From: Anabaena minutissima FACHB-250
Lineage (GTDB): Bacteria > Cyanobacteriota > Cyanobacteriia > Cyanobacteriales > Nostocaceae
NCBI RefSeq assembly: GCF_014697125.1
Contig: NZ_JACJRG010000010.1
Location: forward strand, 1-64,000
Direction of reading: 5' to 3'
Length of the DNA stretch: 64,000 bases
In this document: positions 37,268-47,104 of the stretch, one piece after another
How the letters are laid out: the number at the start of each line of letters is the position of its first letter
How positions within the stretch are numbered: the first letter of the stretch is position 1
Translations under genes and position numbers: made by a program
Notes under the pieces: model-generated
The model's database searches: none
Seen by the model: only the letters and a program-made list of their open reading frames with translations
What the model was told of the DNA's origin: nothing

Positions 37268-38017
37268 TTGAAAATTTTTTTATCAATCTATCAATTTCAC
37301 TTTAGACCAACAACTGGTAAATTTTTAACTCCTCCTAAGGGGAGTCAACCAATTTTAGATTTTGCGTACCACTTCGTGGAAGCAAGCTATGCGTAGCGTG
37401 TCGTAGACAAAACTTCTGTAGGCGGGTTTCCCAACCTAGGAACGCCACTTGCTACAAGCCGGGAAACCCCGAAGTTGCTCCACTTGTGCAAAGCCCTTGG
37501 CGCAGCCTCTCGTAGAGAAGACCGCACTTCTCTTCGTCCAACGCAGTGGCTCAACTTTTCAAGACGGATTTTAGATTTTAGATTGACTGCACCCATAAAG
37601 GGATGCAGGTTAGGGATTTTAGATTGACAATAGCGTAGCGGTAGCGACGCAGGAGCGTCTTTGAGATTTGCCATGTCAAATTGAGAATTGCTGCGATTTA
37701 CGGCTGTTGTTCTTTTGGGAACATAGGATCGCTTGAGTTCATCCATTGCTTGTTGTTAGAGTCATCGCGATCGCAATATCTATACTAACAGGGTGAAAAC
37801 TACGCAAGCGATCGCTAACCCCATCCTGTAGAAACGCGATATATCGCGTTTTAGCACCGGCTAATCAGTAGAGAGAGGTAAGATTTTTAAGATTTTATGT
37901 GGCAACCTGATCTTTTTAACCGTAAAATCGAAGACAAGGTAAAGTTCAGTAGAACGGCAGCCTTAATTTATCATTCAGTTAAAAAATCAGGGATTAAAAG
38001 CCATCAATACATATCAA
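37268..38017. other. Repeat-rich spacer
   Basis: This 750-bp gap carries the right repeat arm (37352-37471), GC-rich dyads such as CTCGTAGAGAAG (about 37509), several TTTTAGATTGA motifs (about 37575-37630) and GCGATCGC sites near 37770 and 37808. Long frames through it consist of repeat DNA and are not called as genes. Confidence 0.5.
37352..37471 (-). repeat. Large inverted repeat around NADAR gene, right arm
   Basis: The partner of 36566-36684 in opposite orientation, about 120 bp. The arms diverge just past the shared CCCCG end. It starts 84 bp upstream of the NADAR start codon, so it could affect that promoter. Confidence 0.8.
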
Positions 38018-38875
38018 ATGGTAGATCGGATCAACGATATCGCTTGGCAAGCCCATCAAGGTAGCGTTGCGGCGATTATTCAACTATTAAACGACAACCT
38101 CACGAAGTCGGGTGTGAGAATCCGGGCTGTTTTTGCTAATGGTGTCTTACAACTGTTGTGTGAGGCTGCTAAAGTAGAGCTACTTGAGCAATCTAGCTTA
38201 GTAGGACAAATCCAGCAAATTCTTGAATCTATTGCACCGCGTAATATTCGCCGGGTAAATATCAATAGTCGTATTGTTCGGGAACAGCAATTATTGTGGT
38301 TGACAGAAATTGAGCGCGAAAATCAATTACTCTGGTCACAAGAAATCACCCTGGATCAACCAAATGTTGTCCAGCAATTAATTAAAGATTTTCAAGTAGC
38401 TCAAGAACTCGGACAACATAATTTACCTGAGTTATCACCCCTAACTTACAAAGATAAACCCAGAAAATTACCTAAATTTAAATGGCAATCAGCATTAGCT
38501 TTCTGCTTATTGCTATCCCTAGGTTGGATGATTTATACCCAATTTGGCGCACAACTGAAAAACTTAGTGCAGCTAGAAAATAGGAGGATCTCTGCTACAG
38601 CTAATACTAGCCAGACAAAATCGGCAGCAAGCGATAAAGCTGAAGATTCCTTTGCCGCCGCCGTGCGAATTGCTAATCAAGCTTCTGCTGCCGGTAAAAC
38701 AGCGACAACCTCAACACAATGGTTGGAACTAGCTGCTATGTGGCAAAGAGCTTCTGATTTAATGGCAGCAGTACCACCAGAATACAGTCGCTATCAAGAA
38801 GCGAAAATACGTACACAACTGTATAGAAAATATAGTGAGACAGCGCAACAAGAAGCAGCAAAGAGTAAGTTGTAA
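38018..38875 (+). CDS. Hypothetical single-span membrane protein
   Basis: A 285-residue protein I cannot name. The N-terminal part (about 1-95) alternates helices and strands (GSVAAIIQLLNDNLTKSGVRIRAVFANGVLQLLCEA, RNIRRVNINSRIV), a small alpha/beta domain repeated in cyanobacterial proteins of unknown role. One membrane helix lies at about 154-172 (SALAFCLLLSLGWMIYTQF) after a basic KPRKLPKFK patch, and the C-terminal third is Ala/Gln-rich and probably helical (AAVRIANQASAAGKTATT to QQEAAKSKL). The C-terminus is likely outside the cytoplasm. It lies 150 bp before the truncated kinase gene, same strand. Confidence 0.75.
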   Translation: MVDRINDIAWQAHQGSVAAIIQLLNDNLTKSGVRIRAVFANGVLQLLCEAAKVELLEQSSLVGQIQQILESIAPRNIRRVNINSRIVREQQLLWLTEIERENQLLWSQEITLDQPNVVQQLIKDFQVAQELGQHNLPELSPLTYKDKPRKLPKFKWQSALAFCLLLSLGWMIYTQFGAQLKNLVQLENRRISATANTSQTKSAASDKAEDSFAAAVRIANQASAAGKTATTSTQWLELAAMWQRASDLMAAVPPEYSRYQEAKIRTQLYRKYSETAQQEAAKSKL

Positions 38876-39025
38876 ATTACCCAAAGTGCATGATTTTCTT
38901 AATTAATGTAAATAACTGTTACTGCAAACAATTTAAGTAACACAGAATATTTTTGTGTGTAAAAACCCTATATACTTAAGTGGAGTTGCTTTTTAGACAG
39001 AAGTATTAAATATAAAAGTTTATCT

Positions 39026-40087
39026 ATGAGTTATGTTACTTGTAGTAGAGGACACCAAACCACTGCTGGATCTAACTTTTGTTCCACTTGTGGTGAATCA
39101 TTACAAAACTCTAGTCATAATTTAGATCCTACCTTAATTGGTATTCAACCGGGAACTAGATTCCGCGATCGCTACATATTCCGAGAACTGCTAGGTCAAG
39201 GAGGATTTGGCAGCACCAAAACAGGACTCCCAGTATTAATTGATATGGGTGCTGTTAAACAAGTAACAGTTAATGTTGCAACTAATTTACAAACAACACC
39301 AGCCCCTAGAGGTACTAGTATTGGGAAGGTGGGTTATGCACCTGACGAGCAAATCAGGTTGGGAATCGTCGCTCCAAATAGCGATTTATATGCTTTGGCT
39401 GTGACAGCTATTGTTTTGATGACTGGTAAACAGCCTCAACAATTATTGGATCAATATACATTAACTTGGAAATGGGATAGGGAAATAACTGTCAGTTCCC
39501 TCATGAGTCAAGCCTTAAATCGGATGTTAGCTCCGAGAGGTGATCATCGTTTCCAGTCTGCTGATGAAGTTCTATTATTTTTGGGACTGAGACAGGCAAA
39601 TCCAGGTTATTCAGCACCTAATTATTCGGGAAATCCTCCAGCCAATTATCAAAATCAAGGTTACTCAACACCTAATTATTCGGGAAATCCTCCACCTAAT
39701 TACCAAAATCTAGATTATTCAACGCCTACCTATTCTGGTAACTCTACACCTGCTCCAGCTAATAATTCAGGGTGTGGGCGTATTTTTGACGAATCTATTC
39801 TTGTTCCACAAGAAATTAAAGGTTGGAATTGGGGAGCTTTTTTGATGGGAGTTTTTTGGAGTATTGGTAACAAAGTTTGGATAGGTCTTTTATGCTTTAT
39901 ACCCTATATAGGCTTTGTCATGGCAATTGTCCTAGGAATTAAGGGTAATGAATGGGCATGGAAAAGCCGTAGATGGGCTAGTGTTGAAGCTTTTAAAGCT
40001 CATCAAAGAACATGGGCAATTGTTAGTATAAGTTTGACAGTCTTCTTTGTTGTCATAGGTTTTTTAATTGGTTTAAGTGGTGGCTAG
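39026..40087 (+). CDS. Internally deleted Ser/Thr kinase with zinc ribbon and membrane tail
   Basis: A 353-residue protein with a kinase missing its middle. An N-terminal zinc ribbon (Cys6, Cys19, Cys22) and the start of the N-lobe (FRELLGQGGFGS, glycine loop, about 53-63) run directly into LPVLIDMGAVKQV, the DFG segment of intact relatives. The ATP lysine, helix C and the HRD catalytic loop, normally about 120 residues, are gone, and DFG reads DMG. The rest of the C-lobe (SDLYALAVTAIVLMTGKQP) is present. Then three repeats of about 22 residues (GYSTPNYSGNPPPNYQN) and a two- to three-helix membrane domain (WNWGAFLMGVFWSIGNKVWIG). The frame is open throughout, so it may be expressed, but kinase activity is not expected. 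Confidence 0.82.
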   Translation: MSYVTCSRGHQTTAGSNFCSTCGESLQNSSHNLDPTLIGIQPGTRFRDRYIFRELLGQGGFGSTKTGLPVLIDMGAVKQVTVNVATNLQTTPAPRGTSIGKVGYAPDEQIRLGIVAPNSDLYALAVTAIVLMTGKQPQQLLDQYTLTWKWDREITVSSLMSQALNRMLAPRGDHRFQSADEVLLFLGLRQANPGYSAPNYSGNPPANYQNQGYSTPNYSGNPPPNYQNLDYSTPTYSGNSTPAPANNSGCGRIFDESILVPQEIKGWNWGAFLMGVFWSIGNKVWIGLLCFIPYIGFVMAIVLGIKGNEWAWKSRRWASVEAFKAHQRTWAIVSISLTVFFVVIGFLIGLSGG

Positions 40088-40321
40088 TATCACACTGCTG
40101 GTGGCGAATCATTAAATATTGCTGGCTAAGAGTGAAATTTAACTGCGGCATATCACCTTTGAAATACCGCCGATGGCTTGAATAGTATACGAGTAGCTCC
40201 AATGATAGATATAATCAATCAGGGGTATTGGTGCATTTAAGACGTCTGGCGTACCTACTGGATTGTGCATATTCACTAAGAGTTTGAGTTAGTCTGCTCC
40301 AATTAATTTGTGAAATGAAAC

Positions 40322-41440
40322 TTACACTAATCCTTCACGTTCAAGAACACTACGAACATCCTCAAAACAGGCTTTAATGTTTCCAGGTGGAAATTTAATA
40401 TAACCAAGCCCATCAACGTTTGAGAAGTTCTCACATCCTTCTTCTAAAAGAAGAATTGCACGCGTAAAGCCCAAACGTCCTTGAAACAGCCCAGCTTCAT
40501 GTATGACATTCATTCTTGCTCGGAGCTTACCATCGCTTTGTTCATCTTCAGCAGTCATTATCAAAAATGCCATTGCTGCATTATCTAGCATCTGAGCCAA
40601 ACGAGTAGTGTTAGTGATCCCGGCAATTGGAACTCGATTAAATTCATCCCAAGGTAATTTCAATCGATCACTGATAAAATCCTTAAGGTCTCTCCAAACA
40701 GGTGAGTGTCCGTGTCCAATAAAAATATGTGTACTTGGTTGAGATGATTGCATATAAGCACGAGATTTATTTGTTAAGTGCAATGAGAGCCTATTTGTGA
40801 TCCTCTTTAAATTTTCTGCTGCTCTGGCAGGCGACTGAATTGCTAGCAACTGTGCTTGAAGATCAATATGTGGCGGGGTGTGCAAGCCAGACTGTATGGC
40901 AACCATGTCACGGGACATGACATTTCCCTTTGGTCTAAAATAATCAATAAATTGTATTGTAGATACTACTTTGCAGTCTTCGGCTTCTTCCTTTAAACGA
41001 CTTAGGTATTCATCTTCGCCATTAGCTAGGTAGGAAAAAATTATCGATATCAGTTCCTCTCGTAAATCAGGAATCACTTTACTCATCTCATTTGCAAGTT
41101 CCTCTAGTTGTTCTAAGGAAAGATTAGATATGCTTGATTTTAGGATGTTGTAAACATAATCGAAATCATATTCACGCCATTCCCCTCTAGTATCGTTAGA
41201 GTATCTCTCTAAAAAACCCCATTCTTGACTAAATCTTGCTCCAGCAGGAGCTGGCTTCAGTTGATCGTAATATATGAGTGAATGGTAGCCAAGCCATGAA
41301 CCAGACCAAGATTTCCCAGCTTGATTTGCTGCTGCTTGCAGTGTCTTTATTGACTCAGCTACATCATAAGACTCAAACTGTGCAGCAATTTTAGAGCAAG
41401 TGGATTTGATGTGATCAAGAGAATCTCTGAAATCATCCAT
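40322..41440 (-). CDS. TIR-like (PF10137-type) nucleotide-binding domain protein
   Basis: A 372-residue protein. The N-terminal 230 residues are mostly helical and unfamiliar (SIKTLQAAANQAGKSWSGSWLGYHSLIYYDQL). The C-terminal 135 residues form the TIR-like domain of predicted nucleotide-binding proteins: HIFIGHGHSPVWRDLKDFI, LPWDEFNRVPIAGITNTTRL, AFLIMTAEDEQSDGKLRARMNVIHEAGLFQGRLGF and ILLLEEGCENFSN. The Glu in HEAGLFQG is the likely catalytic residue for NAD cleavage in related domains. Such proteins occur in antiviral and signalling systems. No cyclase or other defence gene adjoins it. An IS ends 52 bp upstream of its start and may have cut its promoter. Confidence 0.85.
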   Translation of the reverse strand: MDDFRDSLDHIKSTCSKIAAQFESYDVAESIKTLQAAANQAGKSWSGSWLGYHSLIYYDQLKPAPAGARFSQEWGFLERYSNDTRGEWREYDFDYVYNILKSSISNLSLEQLEELANEMSKVIPDLREELISIIFSYLANGEDEYLSRLKEEAEDCKVVSTIQFIDYFRPKGNVMSRDMVAIQSGLHTPPHIDLQAQLLAIQSPARAAENLKRITNRLSLHLTNKSRAYMQSSQPSTHIFIGHGHSPVWRDLKDFISDRLKLPWDEFNRVPIAGITNTTRLAQMLDNAAMAFLIMTAEDEQSDGKLRARMNVIHEAGLFQGRLGFTRAILLLEEGCENFSNVDGLGYIKFPPGNIKACFEDVRSVLEREGLV

Positions 41441-41491
41441 TAGTATTTATAGTTAATCTAGATTCGCTATATCAAAACAACATAAATACTT

Positions 41492-43170
41492 AGGGCTTGC
41501 TGAAAAAGTCTTGGAAAAAACTGAGAATAATTGAGTAGGTAGTCAGGCAGTCAAAAAGATAAGTTTTTGTTGTCTAAAATTCACCGGATGATCACTTTTG
41601 CTAATAAAAGAAGTGAAAAAAGATGTGGTTGTGAAAAAGTGACAAAAAAATCCACAAAAAAGCCGTAAGAGCAGGGTAGAAAGATTTATAACTAAAAAAG
41701 TTAGGGCAATAGAAGTTAAAGAAGTATGAGGCAGTTTAGCCATGACTCTGCCCAAGCTAAATCTTCGTTTAGCTTGTCCAAATTTACCTTCAATACAATT
41801 ACGAATTCGCTCATCGTCTCGTGCTTGTTTCTTTTTTTCAGGACTGATATTTTTGGGTGGTCTCCCTAGTGGTGGTCCACTAATTCTAATTCCTCTTTCT
41901 TGACACCAAGCTCGGTTGTCTCTAGTGCGATAAATTTTATCAACATGAACTGATTGAGGATAATATCCAGTTATCCAGTGTAGTTTTTGTAGGCTTCTAC
42001 TTGTGATTTTAAGTCGCCTGATTCGTTGAAGTTATCCCAACTAATACGGTCTAAAAATACATAGCCGTCATAGCAACTAGCTGAAAACTTTGCCCCAAAC
42101 TCTACTGTTTTTCCAGCTTTACCTCTGATAATCGGACGAATGTGTGGTTGATTTAAACTGACAATACGGTCTTCTATACTAATTTTTTTATTTTCATATA
42201 GCCATAGCTGTTGACGAGAAATTTCTGCTACTACCAATAACTTCTTGTATTGCCTATTACTCAGGTTTAAGAGTGATGCACCTAACTCCATTAGCTGCTG
42301 AATGTGAACTAAATTTCTTTTGATATATTGCAGTTGCCTTTTAATGGCTTTCCTTCTTTCTTTAATGGTCGGCTTTCTTTTTTTGGCTACTGATAAGTAA
42401 TCCTTTCTAGCTATGTTTCTGTAGGTTCTCGGTTTTTGGATAGTTTTTAACAAGAAGGAGTTATATAAAATATCTACAGTTGTTTCTGTATGCTTTCTGG
42501 CTTGGTTTAATAATCCTAAGTCTGTGGGATAACTGATATCTGCTGGCGCACAACTCGCATCTAATATTAATTTCCCCCGATTGGTCGATTCACTTGTTGA
42601 ATCCTCGGCTTCTGACTTTTTTTCTTTTTCTGCCTCCGCTTTTTTTTCTAATCCCTGTTTGACTATTTCTCGATGCACTTTGTTGACTAAGTTTATATCT
42701 ATTCTTTCTCTAAAGTGAACTAACATTGACGCATCAAATGGGGCATTATTACTATAGCAAGACATTCCTATAAAGTATTGCAGATAAGGATTCTCCTTAA
42801 TCTGTTCTACTGTTTCTCTATCACTTATTCCTAACTTTTCTTTGATTATTAATGCCCCTAATGCCATCCTAAATGTTTTGGCTGGCGCACCTATACTTGC
42901 TGAAAATATTGCTGCGTACTCTGCTTCAAATTCTGACCAAGGTATCATCTTCGCCATGATTACCCAACGGTTATCTGAGGCTAGTTTTCCCCCAACGGGT
43001 AGTTCAAAGTTTTCTGCTGCTGTCTCTTGCTTTTGCGCTTTTCGATACATATAAACGCAACTTGCTACAAGGTTTTTTACCTACTTTATCCTTTTTTCTT
43101 GCACTTTATTCTCTTTTATCCCCCCAAATCTCTTGATTTATCTAGGTTTTTTGTTTATTCTGCAAGCCCT
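41492..43170 (-). mobile_element. IS5-family-like insertion sequence, 1679 bp
   Basis: Inverted ends AGGGCTTGC (41492-41500) and GCAAGCCCT (43162-43170), extending imperfectly inward (TGAAAAA against AGAATAA), flanked by the direct repeat ACTT at 41488-41491 and 43171-43174, which could be read as 6-bp TACTTA. It carries one transposase gene that is now frameshifted. The intact target duplication and near-perfect gene suggest a fairly recent insertion. It lies between nadA and the TIR-like gene. Confidence 0.9.
41543..43050 (-). pseudogene. Frameshifted IS5-like transposase
   Basis: The first 359 codons (43050-41971) encode a DUF772/DDE transposase with DNRWVIMAKMIPWSEFEAEY, GISDRETVEQIKENPYLQYFIG and the first catalytic Asp in KLILDASCAPADISYPTDLGLLN. 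An exact 8-bp tandem duplication of TATCCAGT (41964-41971 and 41972-41979, plus strand) then shifts the frame and makes a TAA. Removing one copy restores GYYPQSVHVDKIYRTRDNRAW, SGPPLGRPPK, the catalytic-Glu region RNCIEGKFGQAKRRFSLGRVMAKL and a normal end at 41543. The duplication, not decay, broke the gene. Confidence 0.9.
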
Positions 43171-43300
43171 ACTTATTTATGCGTTATGCAGAAACTATTT
43201 CACAGTTAATAAGAAAGTTGCTGCATCTACTAAAAAAGTATTAAAAAAAGATTTAGATACAAGTAGAGGCAGTCAGAGCAGAAGAATCTAAATATTCTAG

Positions 43301-44275
43301 CTAAACACTCATCTCTAACATCCGTTGCATTGGTCTTAGTGCGGCAATGCGAATTTCCTCAGACATAGTGATTTCAGGCGTTCTGTTTTTCATTGCCCAA
43401 TAGAGTTTTTCTAAAGTATTCAAGCGCATAAACGGACATTCATTACAAGCACAGTTATTCTCTGGGGGAGCAGGAATAAAGTGCTTATTAGGAGCTAATT
43501 TTTGCATTTGGTGAATGATGCCTGGCTCTGTAGCGACGATAAATTCTTGGCTAGGGCTGGTTTGACAATATTTGAGTAAAGCAGCTGTAGAGCCGATAAA
43601 ACTGGCGTGACGCAAGACGCTACTTTCACATTCTGGGTGTGCGATCGCCTCTGCTTCTGGATGAGTTATCTTTAATTGGACAATCTTCTTCTCAGAAAAG
43701 GTTTCATGCACTATACAGCTACCTTGCCATAACACCAAATCCCGCCCGGACTGTTCCATCACGTACCGTCCCAAATTCCGGTCTGGGGCAAAAATAATCG
43801 GCTGTTCTTTGGGGATTTGCTGCACAATCTTCACAGCATTGGAACTGGTGCAGATAATATCGCTCATTGCCTTAATTTCGGCAGAGCAGTTAATATAAGA
43901 AACTACCAAATGATTGGGATGTGCGGCTTTAAAAGCGGCAAATTCTGCTGGTGGACAACTATCAGCTAGAGAACAACCAGCATTCAAATCCGGTAACAGC
44001 ACCAACTTGTCAGGATTGAGTATCTTGGCTGTCTCCGCCATAAAGTGAACCCCAGCAAAGACAATCACATCTGCATCTGTCTTTTCTGCGGCTCTAGCTA
44101 GTTGTAATGAATCGCCAATAAAGTCTGCAATATCTTGAATATCAGGCTCTTGATAATAATGCGCCAATATCACCGCGTTGAGTTCTTTTTTTAGACCTTC
44201 AATAGCGGCAAATAAATCTAGTGGTAGTCCACCTGGTTGAGTTTGTTCGCGTTGAGCTAAAGCAGTGGTAAACAC
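43301..44275 (-). CDS. nadA: Quinolinate synthase
   Basis: NadA, a 4Fe-4S enzyme that condenses iminoaspartate with dihydroxyacetone phosphate to quinolinate in NAD synthesis. The start is set at the GTG at 44273-44275, giving (M)[15 protein letters not shown] as in relatives; a TTG 45 bp upstream would extend it. [47 protein letters not shown] (cluster Cys), [13 protein letters not shown] and the last ligand pair CACNECPFM are intact. About 324 residues, cytoplasmic, single gene. The IS inserted 131 bp beyond its 3' end. Confidence 0.95.
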   Translation of the reverse strand: MFTTALAQREQTQPGGLPLDLFAAIEGLKKELNAVILAHYYQEPDIQDIADFIGDSLQLARAAEKTDADVIVFAGVHFMAETAKILNPDKLVLLPDLNAGCSLADSCPPAEFAAFKAAHPNHLVVSYINCSAEIKAMSDIICTSSNAVKIVQQIPKEQPIIFAPDRNLGRYVMEQSGRDLVLWQGSCIVHETFSEKKIVQLKITHPEAEAIAHPECESSVLRHASFIGSTAALLKYCQTSPSQEFIVATEPGIIHQMQKLAPNKHFIPAPPENNCACNECPFMRLNTLEKLYWAMKNRTPEITMSEEIRIAALRPMQRMLEMSV

Positions 44276-44684
44276 AGTTAAGAGTTGCTTAAATTTGCAG
44301 GTTGTGATCTTGTGAATCAATTATAGTAGTTTTTACCAAAAATAGTAGGTGGGGTAATAGCCCTAATTTATATCCAAATTCGGCCGAGTTTCCTATGGTG
44401 GAAATATACGGCAATGCAAGTGTAATTTTATGCCTATTGAAAATTTGAATGCGTGAGCTAGCTTATCGAGTTCGGGCGAATAGAAAAAGCATAGTTAAGG
44501 GTACAAAGAGAGATAATAGTGAATGAGCATTAGTTGAGTATGAACGCTCAGTATAAAACAATGCTTAAAATGGGGGTGCTAAACACTGAAAGGAACATTT
44601 TTGAACATTGTTTGAGCATGAAAGTTATGTTAAGTGCTGGAAGTGTTGATTTTGTGGCATTTGTTGTACGGCAAGGAAAGTGGC
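44276..44684. other. Divergent spacer between nadA and metallophosphoesterase
   Basis: No gene is called. Short frames here lack ribosome sites and overlap the next gene. Both genes' promoters must lie in these 409 bp. Confidence 0.4.
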
Positions 44685-45608
44685 ATGACCAGTCAAAAAT
44701 CTCAATCAATAACTACTCTCAAAATTGCTGTAGTGGGAGATGTTCACGACCAATGGGAAACAGAAGATAGCATTGCACTCAAGCATCTGGGTGTTGATTT
44801 AGTGCTATTTGTGGGGGATTTTGGTAACGAGTCGGTGGAAGTAGTCAGAGCGATCGCTTCCCTCGACATTCCCAAAGCGGCAGTTATGGGCAACCACGAT
44901 GCTTGGTACACGGCGACAGAGTGGGGACGGAAGAAATGTCCTTACGATCGCACCAAGGAAGACTGGGTACAGGAACAACTCGATTTACTAGGTGTAGCTC
45001 ATGTCGGTTACGGTAAGCTAGATTTTCCAGAGTGGAATTTAACTATAGTTGGGGGTCGTCCCTTCAGTTGGGGTGGTCATGAATGGAGATTTGCGGACAT
45101 CTGCAAAGAACGTTACGGTGTGACAAGTTTGGAAGAATCAGCAGAGAAAATCTTTGCGGCGGTGAAAAGTGCCGCTTGTGACACGATCATTTTTCTCGGT
45201 CATAACGGGCCGAGTGGATTAGGCCATCGCCCAGAAGACCCCTGTGGTAAAGATTGGCATCCTGTAGGTGGCGACTTTGGCGACCCCGATTTAGCTGAGG
45301 CGATTTCTCTAAGTATCACCATTGGTAAACAGATTTCCTTGGTGACATTTGGGCATATGCACCATACCTTACGACACACGAAGAAGGAACTGCGAAAAAC
45401 AGTCTTTAGAAGCCCAGAGGGGATAATTTACTTAAATGCTGCCCGTGTACCCAGGATTGTAGAGAATGACGGCCAGAAACTACGGAATTTTTCCCTAGTG
45501 TCCTTAGAGGCGGGTGTAGTTACCAAAGCTGCCCTAGTTTGGGTTGGCAAAGATTTTCAGGTCACATCAGAGGAAATTTTTTATGAGCGATCGCTTAGTT
45601 TATCGTAG
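44685..45608 (+). CDS. Metallophosphoesterase, TIGR04168-like
   Basis: A 307-residue calcineurin-type metallophosphoesterase. The ATG at 44685 is chosen over an upstream start because AAGGAAA precedes it. All metal motifs are present: GDVHDQW, FVGDFGNE, VMGNHDAW, IFLGHNGPSG and TFGHMHH. The inserted blocks GGRPFSWGGHEWRF and RPEDPCGKDWHPVGGDFGDPDLAEAI match the cyanobacterial/plastid TIGR04168 family. The substrate is not known. Single gene upstream of tRNA-Ser; its last codons carry a GCGATCGC palindrome. Confidence 0.88.
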   Translation: MTSQKSQSITTLKIAVVGDVHDQWETEDSIALKHLGVDLVLFVGDFGNESVEVVRAIASLDIPKAAVMGNHDAWYTATEWGRKKCPYDRTKEDWVQEQLDLLGVAHVGYGKLDFPEWNLTIVGGRPFSWGGHEWRFADICKERYGVTSLEESAEKIFAAVKSAACDTIIFLGHNGPSGLGHRPEDPCGKDWHPVGGDFGDPDLAEAISLSITIGKQISLVTFGHMHHTLRHTKKELRKTVFRSPEGIIYLNAARVPRIVENDGQKLRNFSLVSLEAGVVTKAALVWVGKDFQVTSEEIFYERSLSLS

Positions 45609-45718
45609 ATATTCGCCTTCAGTAGTACCATCTGCGTAGATGATAGGATATAGTATTATCTGTCAGCTTTATTGCCAACCCACAAACATGGGATTAGCAG
45701 TAGCTCGACAGGTTATTT

Positions 45719-45803
45719 GGAGAGGTGGCAGAGTGGTCGATTGCGTCCGACTTGAAATCGGATGAGGCTAAAACCTCCGGGAGTTCGAATCTCCCCCTCT
45801 CCG
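45719..45803 (+). tRNA. trnS-UGA: tRNA-Ser(UGA)
   Basis: An 85-nt class II tRNA. Acceptor GGAGAGG (45719-45725) pairs with CCTCTCC (45796-45802), discriminator G. The anticodon stem is TCCGA/TCGGA with loop CTTGAAA, anticodon TGA, reading UCA. A long variable arm typical of serine (GAGGCTAAAACCTC) and T-arm GGAGTTCGAATCTCC follow. CCA is not encoded. Confidence 0.97.
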
Positions 45804-45946
45804 TTGAGTAAAAATTCGATTTTACAAATGTTATTAATCGGGTAAGCCATTGATTAGATTTCATCTGAGCAATGGCTTAATTGTGATTTATTCTTGATTA
45901 GCACCTCTTGAATTCTTCAAGTTAGGAAGAACTTCAAAAAACTTAG

Positions 45947-47104
45947 CTAAAGGGATGCCGATATAGATTCATTGATTGACTCATCTGCTTTTTCATACAG
46001 TGCATTAAGGTAATCACGCTGCCGCACACCTTTAATGTTACTACCTTTCAATAATTGATGAAATAAAAGCCGAGCAGAATCTTCATGTAAAAGAACATCA
46101 CTTCCTGCTTGTAATTGTTTATTTTGTGCAAAATTTCTGGCTTCTATTTTAGACTGTTCCAGGTAGAAGTGGAATAGTTTGACGGCTTCCTCTTCATTTC
46201 TTATAGGTGAAAGTTGAACTTCATTAGCAAGACGACCTCTAATAGCTGGAAGCATCTCACGATAACGATTAAGAGCATCTGTAGTTAGAGCAACCATTAA
46301 GAAAAGATATTTAGGTAGTGCATCAATTAAAGCTCGCAGAGCCGATAAATATCTTAAAACTATAGTTTTTGATAAGCTGAAATCTTGCTTTTCCAATTCA
46401 TCTAGAAGAATGAAAATACCTTCTAGAGTTTTCATTTGTGAACCTAAGTATACAATATCTCTTAATGCTCTTGTTTTTGCTTCTACAGTATCTAGACGAA
46501 AATTTACTCCGAGTTCAGTATGATGAGTTTTCCTTACAGGTAATCCTAAAAGCCATTGATATGCTAAAGATATACGCTCGTTTCGTTTTTCTTCTGACTT
46601 AACCTCTAATAAAGCCTTAAGCATTGTTTTAATTTCACTCATTCGCACAAATTCTAATAATTGATCAATATCCCCTATCTTTTGTTTTTCCTTAGCAAGT
46701 GCATCAATTGAACGACGTAAGTATTCTTCTCCTAAATTTTCAAATATAGATCTAATCAGTGGATCAAAAAATGGTTCTGGATCTGGAACGTATCTAATAA
46801 CGAAAAAACCATGTGGAGAAAGTTTTTCACGCAAAGCATTTTCATACGCATTCAGAAGGTTAGTCTTACCAATTCCTTGGCTAGCAGTTATTGAAATTAC
46901 ATGAGACTTGCGATCTGAGTAAAATGTTTTTACCGCAGCATCAACTTGTTTATCTGCTTCTGTTGACATATGTGGATGACCACTGGTTTGTCCAGCACTG
47001 GGAAAAGGGTTACTTAATACACCAAACTTTCTGTAGAGCAATTTTGGTTGCTCTTCTGGTGCGTTAGCAGTCGCCTCATCTGTAAATAGATTTTCAAGAG
47101 GCAT
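45947..47104 (-). CDS. AAA-type ATPase of a three-gene PIN/ATPase cassette
   Basis: A 385-residue P-loop ATPase resembling ORC/STAND-like ATPases. Walker A is SITASQGIGKTNLL (about 71-84), Walker B FILLDELEKQD (231-241), and VALTTD (271-276) sits at sensor 1. ALNRYREMLPAIRGRLANEV looks like an arginine-finger region, and the C-terminus is a helical lid or winged-helix (SNIKGVRQRDYLNALYEKAD). The N-terminus has KFGVLSNPFPSAGQTSG, reminiscent of ATPases of the BREX/DUF2791 type, but I cannot assign a family. Its ATG overlaps the end of the PIN-protein gene by 11 nt, so the two are probably translationally coupled and form a complex. Confidence 0.82.
   Translation of the reverse strand: MPLENLFTDEATANAPEEQPKLLYRKFGVLSNPFPSAGQTSGHPHMSTEADKQVDAAVKTFYSDRKSHVISITASQGIGKTNLLNAYENALREKLSPHGFFVIRYVPDPEPFFDPLIRSIFENLGEEYLRRSIDALAKEKQKIGDIDQLLEFVRMSEIKTMLKALLEVKSEEKRNERISLAYQWLLGLPVRKTHHTELGVNFRLDTVEAKTRALRDIVYLGSQMKTLEGIFILLDELEKQDFSLSKTIVLRYLSALRALIDALPKYLFLMVALTTDALNRYREMLPAIRGRLANEVQLSPIRNEEEAVKLFHFYLEQSKIEARNFAQNKQLQAGSDVLLHEDSARLLFHQLLKGSNIKGVRQRDYLNALYEKADESINESISASL

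Noticed and set aside
37387..37746. A 119-codon minus-strand frame
   Set aside because: It is composed largely of the inverted-repeat arm and other repeat DNA.
41964..41979. Programmed frameshift in the IS transposase
   Set aside because: There is no slippery run; the shift is explained exactly by an 8-bp tandem duplication that also creates a stop.
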